DNA of 10,009 nt from the NCBI GenBank assembly GCA_902373545.1, contig CABKMZ010000073.1, positions 1-10,009 on the forward strand, read 5' to 3'. Source of the DNA: an uncultured Actinomyces sp. Its GTDB lineage: Bacteria > Actinomycetota > Actinomycetes > Actinomycetales > Actinomycetaceae. Each line of letters opens with the position of its first letter. The stretch's first letter is position 1. The notes below the pieces were generated by a model, which searched no databases, was not told the origin of the DNA, and was given only the letters and a program-made list of their open reading frames with translations. Below are positions 5,834 through 10,009 of this stretch, one piece after another. Position numbers and translations under genes: made by a program.

Positions 5834-6418
5834 ATGGGACGGCGCAGTACACGCAAAACACGTAATCCTAAGAATGTGAAGATCCGCTACGCAGTATTTA
5901 CCGAAGGACTCGTCACCGAACGGCAGTACCTGGAGCTTCTATACCAACAGATTCGCCCTAAGCACGCGACAATCAAAATCCACGCCATCGGCGGAGAACC
6001 GTCACGAGTGCTCAAGGAATGCAATAAAGCACTACGAAAAGACGATTTCGACCATGCAATCCTTATCGTCGATGTTGACCAACACCAGCGACTCGATGAA
6101 GTATTGACTAGTTGCAGAAATTCATCTGAAGTTGACACCATCGTCTCCAACCCTTGCTTTGAGCTCTGGCTCCTCTGGCACACACAAAACCAAACGGGGT
6201 ACATCGAATCACGGGGTTGCATCAATCTTGCTCACCGCGCCAAAGTGACGGATGAGAAGGCTCTCGCTACCCGGTTCCCTCACGCCAACTACGAAGCAGC
6301 CATAGAACGCGCACGCAAAGCGTGGCCAGGCCTTACCCCCAATGAAAAAGGCCCCAACCCTTCCTCTGCTATGCCATGGTTCATCGATCTGCTGGTATCT
6401 CCTCCGAAGGAGAAGTAG
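5834..6418 (+). CDS. RloB-family protein (AbiLii-like), probable effector of the defence system
   Basis: This 194-aa protein carries the RloB pattern: VFTEGLVTERQYLE (21-34, with E24), a DxD-type site LIVDVDQH (77-84, with D80 and D82), SNPCFELWLLWH (105-116), and the late NPSSAMP (175-181). The glutamate plus the DxD pair recall the metal site of Toprim-type nucleases, so a nucleic-acid-cutting effector is plausible, but activity is inferred. The basic N-terminus (GRRSTRKTRNPKN) may contact nucleic acid or be a flexible tail. Its GAGGG ribosome site overlaps the stop codon of the ATPase gene 6 bp away, so the two form one operon. Base composition is clearly AT-richer than the neighbours (26/60 G+C at 6001-6060), a sign of horizontal acquisition. 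It ends 1 bp before the stop of the convergent HAD gene. Confidence 0.85.
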   Translation: MGRRSTRKTRNPKNVKIRYAVFTEGLVTERQYLELLYQQIRPKHATIKIHAIGGEPSRVLKECNKALRKDDFDHAILIVDVDQHQRLDEVLTSCRNSSEVDTIVSNPCFELWLLWHTQNQTGYIESRGCINLAHRAKVTDEKALATRFPHANYEAAIERARKAWPGLTPNEKGPNPSSAMPWFIDLLVSPPKEK

Positions 6419-6419
6419 C

Positions 6420-7337
6420 TCAGCAGCCGGCAACCCCGCAGCGGCGCATGATCGCGTGCATGACGGCGGCGGCACCGTCGTTTTCGACGGCGGCCGTCAC
6501 GTGATTGGCGTGGGCGCGCACCTCGTCGGAGGCGCCGCCCATGGCGACACCGAAGGCGGCCCATTCGATCATCGCGATGTCGTTGGTGCCATCCCCGACG
6601 GCGACGGTCCCAGACGCGGGAATACCCAGTCGCGCCCGCAGGGACTCCAGGCCGGTCGCCTTGGTCACCCCGAGCGGCTCGATGTCTGCCCAGGATGTCC
6701 AGCCGACGAAGACCTCGTGGGTGCGCGACACGTCCAGGGACGACAGGATCCGATCGAACTCCTCGCGGTCCGTGTCGGCGGCGCGCACCACGATCTTCGG
6801 CGTGGGCGTGGAGGCGAGCTCCTCCATCGACACGATGCGGTGGTCGCTCCCCTCGATCTCGTTGTTCGGGAAGGGTGCGGAGAGCAGGATGTCGGGGTGC
6901 GGCATCGACGCGAACACCGAGCCGGGCACGGCCGAGGCGATCTCCTCCAGGATCGGGCCGGGCACGAAGGTGCGCTCCTCGACGATCTCGCACGTGCCGC
7001 CGCTCACGCGCACGAGGGTCGCGCCGTTGTTACACAGCGCCCACCCGTCCGTGAACTCCAGGGCGTCGAGAACGGGAATCACGCCCTCCAGCGCGCGCCC
7101 CGAGGCAATAAGCACCTGGGCGCCCGCGGCGGCGAGGCCGTGGATCCCCTCGAGGACGCGCGGGGTCGCCCCCGCGGGGGTGAGGATCGTGCCGTCAATG
7201 TCGAGCGCGACCAAGACCTGGCCCGCCGACGTCGGAAAGTCGGCGGGCAGGGCGGCCGAGGCCTCGTCGAGAAGAACCTCGAACGGGCGAGCAACTTCCC
7301 CGGTGGAGGGGACCGTCAGGAAGCGCTCTTGGCTCAT
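6420..7337 (-). CDS. Cof-type HAD-superfamily phosphatase
   Basis: This is a 305-aa cytoplasmic phosphatase of the HAD IIB (Cof/YbiV-like) class, which acts on sugar phosphates, flavin precursors or similar small phosphates; the substrate is unknown. All four HAD motifs are present: ALDIDGT (44-50, nucleophile D46 and acid D48), IASGR (77-81, S79), the lysine K226 in [10 protein letters not shown], and [11 protein letters not shown] (247-257, D249 and D253). The cap domain lies between motifs II and III. An extra segment of about 40 residues precedes motif I, longer than usual, but the ATG at 7337 overlaps the serS stop by 4 bp (ATGA), which supports this start. The pair is therefore probably co-transcribed and translationally coupled, with serS first. 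Confidence 0.9.
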   Translation of the reverse strand: MSQERFLTVPSTGEVARPFEVLLDEASAALPADFPTSAGQVLVALDIDGTILTPAGATPRVLEGIHGLAAAGAQVLIASGRALEGVIPVLDALEFTDGWALCNNGATLVRVSGGTCEIVEERTFVPGPILEEIASAVPGSVFASMPHPDILLSAPFPNNEIEGSDHRIVSMEELASTPTPKIVVRAADTDREEFDRILSSLDVSRTHEVFVGWTSWADIEPLGVTKATGLESLRARLGIPASGTVAVGDGTNDIAMIEWAAFGVAMGGASDEVRAHANHVTAAVENDGAAAVMHAIMRRCGVAGC

Positions 7338-8611
7338 CGAGCGACCGGGGTCAGGACCTCGAGTCCACCCAGGTAGGGGCGCAGGGCCTCGGGCACGTAG
7401 ATCGAGCCGTCAGAGCGCTGGTGATTCTCCAGGAAGGCAACGATCCAGCGGGTCGTGGCCAGCGTGCCGTTGAGGGTGGCGACCGCGGTCATGCCGTCCT
7501 CGCGGCGCTCGCGAATGCCGAGGCGGCGCGCCTGGAACGTCGTGCAGTTCGAGGTCGAGGTGACCTCCATGTAACGCTGCTGGGTGGGCAGCCAGGCCTC
7601 GCAGTCGAACTTGCGGGCGGCGGAGGTGCCCAGGTCGCCGGCGGCCGTATCGATGACGCGGTAGGGCAGCTCGACCTTGGCGAGCATCTCCTCTTCCCAC
7701 GCGAGGAAGCGCTGGTGCTCCTCGGCGGCGTCCTCGGGGCGGCAGTAGCTGAACATCTCGGCCTTGTTGAACTGGTGGACGCGGATGATGCCGCGCGTGT
7801 CCTTGCCCGCGGAGCCGGCCTCGCGGCGGTAGCAGGTGGACCATCCCATGTAGCGCTTGGGGCCATCCGACAGGTCGAGGATCTCATCTGCGTGATAGCC
7901 CGCGAGGGCCACCTCGGACGTGCCCGTCAGGTACAGGTCGTCGGCGGGCAGGTAGTAGATCTCGTCGGAGTGCTCGTTGAGGAAGCCGGTGCCGCCCATG
8001 ACCTGCGGGGTGACCAGGGTGGGGGTCATCATCGGCACGAAGCCGTTGGCGAGCGCCTGGTCCATGGCCATCGTCATGATGGCCAGCTCGAGGCGGGCGC
8101 CGATGCCCTTGAGGTAGTAGAAGCGTGCGCCGGAGACCTTCGCGCCGCGCTTGGTGTCGATCGCGTCCAGGCCCTCGCCGAGCGCGAGGTGATCCTGGGG
8201 CTCGAAGCCCTCGGCTGCGAAGTCGCGGGGGGCGGGGCCCTCGTGGCGCAGGACCACGAAGTCGTCCTCGCCGCCGACGGGCACGCCGTCGACGACCAGG
8301 TTGGGCAGGAGACGCGCGAGGCGGTCGGCCTCGGCGTCGGCGGCGTTCGCGGCGGCCTCGGCGGCCTTCACCTGCTCGGCGAGCTCCTTGGCCTGAGCCA
8401 GGATCGCCGGACGTTCCTCCTTGGAGGCGCGGCCCACGGACTTGGAGACCTCCTTTTGGGTGGCGCGCAGCGTCTCGAAGGCCTGGAGGGCCTCGCGGCG
8501 GGCGGCGTCGGCCGCGATGATCTCATCGACGAGGCCGGGGTTGGCTCCGCGGGCACGCTGGGAGGCGCGGGCGGGTTCGGGGTTGTCACGCAGGGCACGC
8601 ACATCAATCAT
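7334..8611 (-). CDS. serS: Seryl-tRNA synthetase
   Basis: This 425-aa class II synthetase charges tRNA-Ser (and tRNA-Sec where present) with serine. The N-terminal tRNA-binding coiled coil spans about residues 28-105, rich in alanine and charged residues. The catalytic core has TGTSEVAL (229-236, serine/ATP pocket), motif 2 as [14 protein letters not shown] (261-274) followed by [12 protein letters not shown] (276-287), [13 protein letters not shown] (351-363), and motif 3 as [17 protein letters not shown] (380-396). The length is normal for bacterial SerRS. I chose ATG 8611, giving [11 protein letters not shown] as in homologues; the ATG at 8620 would add only MGG. Ribosome-site spacing does not favour 8611 (GGGAGG only 1 nt away), but TAGGAT lies 7 nt before it, so the message may be leaderless. 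The HAD gene follows with a 4-bp overlap. Confidence 0.97.
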   Translation of the reverse strand: MIDVRALRDNPEPARASQRARGANPGLVDEIIAADAARREALQAFETLRATQKEVSKSVGRASKEERPAILAQAKELAEQVKAAEAAANAADAEADRLARLLPNLVVDGVPVGGEDDFVVLRHEGPAPRDFAAEGFEPQDHLALGEGLDAIDTKRGAKVSGARFYYLKGIGARLELAIMTMAMDQALANGFVPMMTPTLVTPQVMGGTGFLNEHSDEIYYLPADDLYLTGTSEVALAGYHADEILDLSDGPKRYMGWSTCYRREAGSAGKDTRGIIRVHQFNKAEMFSYCRPEDAAEEHQRFLAWEEEMLAKVELPYRVIDTAAGDLGTSAARKFDCEAWLPTQQRYMEVTSTSNCTTFQARRLGIRERREDGMTAVATLNGTLATTRWIVAFLENHQRSDGSIYVPEALRPYLGGLEVLTPVAR

Positions 8612-8618
8612 GCCTCCC

Positions 8619-8624
8619 ATCCTA
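8619..8624 (-). promoter_or_regulatory. Candidate -10 box of serS, leaderless spacing
   Basis: On the minus strand TAGGAT is followed by 7 nt and then the serS ATG. This TANNNT spacing is that of leaderless actinobacterial transcripts. No convincing -35 hexamer is visible. Confidence 0.4.
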
Positions 8625-8685
8625 TGCCAGGTAGCCCCGCCGTGTCCCTTGCCGTGCGCGATACCAAATCCGCACCGCAGGTCAG

Positions 8686-8753
8686 GGTTATGCACCAACC
8701 AGCCGATCAATTGGATTAAAAACCTGAAAGTTATCCACCTTTGGTGCATAACC
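8686..8753. repeat. Perfect 13-bp inverted repeat in the serS-lipid kinase intergenic region
   Basis: GGTTATGCACCAA (8686-8698) and TTGGTGCATAACC (8741-8753) are exact reverse complements separated by 42 nt. The spacer contains the most A+T-rich stretch of the gap (about 8706-8730) and a DnaA-box-like TTATCCACC (8731-8739). It is not followed by a T-tract in either direction and sits upstream of both divergent genes, so a terminator is unlikely. A paired binding site for a dimeric regulator or a replication-control structure fits better; the role is unknown. Confidence 0.6.
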
Positions 8754-8854
8754 GTGTGGATAAGTTGAGCCCTCGCGCACGCCAGCAGGTCACAGCCAAT
8801 ATGAACAGCAACGAAAAGACCATCCACAACCTGTCCACAACCACGCAATCCACA
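8731..8854. promoter_or_regulatory. Cluster of five DnaA-box-like sites
   Basis: Five 9-mers resemble DnaA boxes: TTATCCACC (8731-8739), TGTGGATAA (8755-8763, the reverse complement of the perfect box TTATCCACA), CCATCCACA (8820-8828), CTGTCCACA (8831-8839) and CAATCCACA (8846-8854). The third and fourth fit the actinobacterial consensus YYRTCCACA exactly; the first and fifth each have one mismatch. The first two face each other across 15 nt. The last three are direct repeats 11 and 15 nt apart, start to start, and lie over the expected -35 and spacer region of the lipid-kinase promoter. DnaA or another replication factor probably binds here. The cluster may titrate or reactivate DnaA, regulate the divergent genes, or be origin-related. 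The usual actinobacterial origin lies beside dnaA, which is not in this window. Confidence 0.6.
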
Positions 8855-8861
8855 AGGGCAC

Positions 8862-8867
8862 TAAGAT
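8862..8867 (+). promoter_or_regulatory. Candidate -10 box of the lipid-kinase gene, leaderless spacing
   Basis: TAAGAT is followed by 6 nt and then the ATG at 8874, and there is no Shine-Dalgarno site. This points to a leaderless transcript. The last DnaA-like box ends 7 bp before this hexamer, so DnaA binding could affect initiation. Confidence 0.4.
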
Positions 8868-8873
8868 GTGCAC

Positions 8874-10009
8874 ATGGACGGAATATACTGGGCACTCGCA
8901 GCCTCCGCCGTAGCCGGAACGATCGGAGTCGCGCGTCTAGCAACCTGCTTCACCCGCCGGCACCGTCGCCGCAAGGCCCTTGACATCCCCGCATCGGTGG
9001 ACGACCCGACGCGCGGACGGCCACGTCCCTGGATCATCATGAACCCCTCCAAGCACGAGGACCCCCAGGCCTTCAAGGACCGCATCAACCGTAAGGCCAA
9101 GGAACTGGGCATCGATCACGTGCACTGGCGCGAAACCACGCGCGAGGACCCCGGCACCGGGCAGGCCGTGCGCGCCCTCGAGGAGGGAGCCTCCGTCGTC
9201 ATCGCCGCGGGCGGAGACGGGACTGTGCGCGCCGTCGCCGCCGGCATGGCAGGATCCGGCGTCCGCATGGGCATCATCCCCGTGGGCACCGGCAACGTCC
9301 TAGCCGGAAACCTCTCCGTCCCCGACGACCCCGAAGAGGCCCTCGCCGTCGCGCTCGACCGCAACCACCGCGCCGTCGACCTGGCATGGGTGCGCGTCGA
9401 AGACGTCACCCAGGAGTCCACTCAGCCCGCCGAGGGCGGACTGCGCCTCGCGGCACGCAACGCGCTACACCCCGAAGCCAGCGCTGCGGACCAGGGCGCC
9501 CCGGCCTCGTCGATCGAGCCGCGCGCGGACGAGTACGCGTGCCTCGTCGTCGCGGGCATGGGCTACGACGGCGCAACGATGGCGGACACGAACCCCGAGC
9601 TGAAGAAGCGCATCGGATGGATCGCCTACGTGTGGGCCGGTCTGGGCGCGATGGGTGTGCCGCGCATGAAGGCGCGCCTGACCCTGCGTTCCCCCGCCGC
9701 ACGCGTGGCAGATCCCCTGGGCGTCGGCGACCAGATTGCCGGGGACAGGATCGACGAGGCCGAGGCGACCTCCTCGCGCACGGAACCCCTGCGCTCGCCC
9801 GCCGATGAGATCACCCGCGTCGAGGCGCGTTCCGTCATGTTCGCGAACGCGGGCGAGCTGAAGATGCTGGTCCTCGCCCCCGACGCGGAGCTCTCCGACG
9901 GCCTCATCGACGTCATCGCGGTCGACGCGCACGCCGGCCTGCTCGGCTGGGCGGACGTGACCTGGAAGATGCTCGGCCAGCTCATCGGCCTGCGTCCCAT
10001 CAACCTGCC
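8874..10009 (+). CDS. Diacylglycerol-kinase-family lipid kinase, 3' end beyond the window
   Basis: The open frame runs for 378 codons and leaves the window without a stop, so the C-terminus is missing. The protein would phosphorylate a lipid alcohol such as diacylglycerol at the membrane, using ATP. Residues 4-24 form one hydrophobic, probably membrane-spanning helix, followed by a very basic stretch (TRRHRRRK, 27-34) that would stay in the cytoplasm. The catalytic domain starts at PWIIMNP (52-58), with the nucleotide-binding AAGGDGTVRAV (111-121), IIPVGTGN (134-141), AGMGYDG (227-233) and the late DGLIDV (342-347). Two low-complexity insertions (about 178-217 and 275-315) make it longer than minimal DgkB/YegS proteins. 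No Shine-Dalgarno is visible; the ATG at 8874 is chosen because it opens the membrane helix and lies 6 nt after TAAGAT. It is divergent from serS across a DnaA-box cluster. Confidence 0.88.
   Translation, partial: MDGIYWALAASAVAGTIGVARLATCFTRRHRRRKALDIPASVDDPTRGRPRPWIIMNPSKHEDPQAFKDRINRKAKELGIDHVHWRETTREDPGTGQAVRALEEGASVVIAAGGDGTVRAVAAGMAGSGVRMGIIPVGTGNVLAGNLSVPDDPEEALAVALDRNHRAVDLAWVRVEDVTQESTQPAEGGLRLAARNALHPEASAADQGAPASSIEPRADEYACLVVAGMGYDGATMADTNPELKKRIGWIAYVWAGLGAMGVPRMKARLTLRSPAARVADPLGVGDQIAGDRIDEAEATSSRTEPLRSPADEITRVEARSVMFANAGELKMLVLAPDAELSDGLIDVIAVDAHAGLLGWADVTWKMLGQLIGLRPINL

Noticed and set aside
8612..8848. N-terminal extension of serS to 8848
   Set aside because: The extra 79 residues cross the DnaA-box and inverted-repeat region and have no similarity to SerRS. 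The family start [11 protein letters not shown] is at 8611.
8731..8854. The DnaA-box cluster as the chromosomal replication origin itself
   Set aside because: Actinobacterial origins normally lie beside dnaA/dnaN, neither of which is present, and only five boxes are seen. It is kept as a finding about DnaA binding rather than called an origin.

Overview
The window looks like chromosomal DNA of a high-GC actinobacterium. My best guess is the Actinomycetaceae (a Schaalia/Actinomyces-like organism). This rests on high GC in the housekeeping genes (47 of 60 bases are G or C at 8221-8280), the serS/diacylglycerol-kinase neighbourhood, actinobacterial-type DnaA boxes (YYRTCCACA), and several TANNNT boxes sitting 6-7 nt before an ATG, as in leaderless actinobacterial genes. 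The genus is an inference, not a sequence match.

Layout, left to right. Positions 1-190 are non-coding: a tandem 12-mer, then a 115-bp element bounded by perfect 16-bp inverted repeats with further nested inverted repeats. Next is a minus-strand FGGY sugar kinase of the non-classical L-ribulokinase-like type (191-1795), with a LacI-family-type operator 39 bp upstream of its start. An accessory block follows (about 2000-6418). It holds a RelB/RelE-type toxin-antitoxin pair with a perfect 14-bp palindrome upstream, a TetR-family regulator divergent from an alpha/beta-hydrolase, and a two-gene operon of an AAA15-type ATPase and an RloB-family protein (RloAB/AbiL-like phage defence). The RloB gene is visibly AT-richer than the flanks (26 of 60 bases G or C at 6001-6060). 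After this comes a conserved core: a Cof-type HAD phosphatase and serS as a translationally coupled minus-strand pair, and a diacylglycerol-kinase-family gene reading off the right edge.

The gap between serS and the lipid kinase (8612-8873) is unusual. It carries five DnaA-box-like 9-mers in 124 bp, an A+T-rich stretch, and a perfect 13-bp inverted repeat, all between two divergent promoters.

How the parts may work together: the TetR protein probably controls the adjacent hydrolase. A near-identical 12-mer (CAYTATCGATAG) also lies in front of the ATPase-RloB operon, so the same regulator might reach the defence genes; this is speculative. The toxin/TetR and RloB/HAD gene pairs converge with only 1 bp between stop codons, leaving no room for intergenic terminators. 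No rRNA, tRNA, CRISPR array, transposase or integrase was seen.
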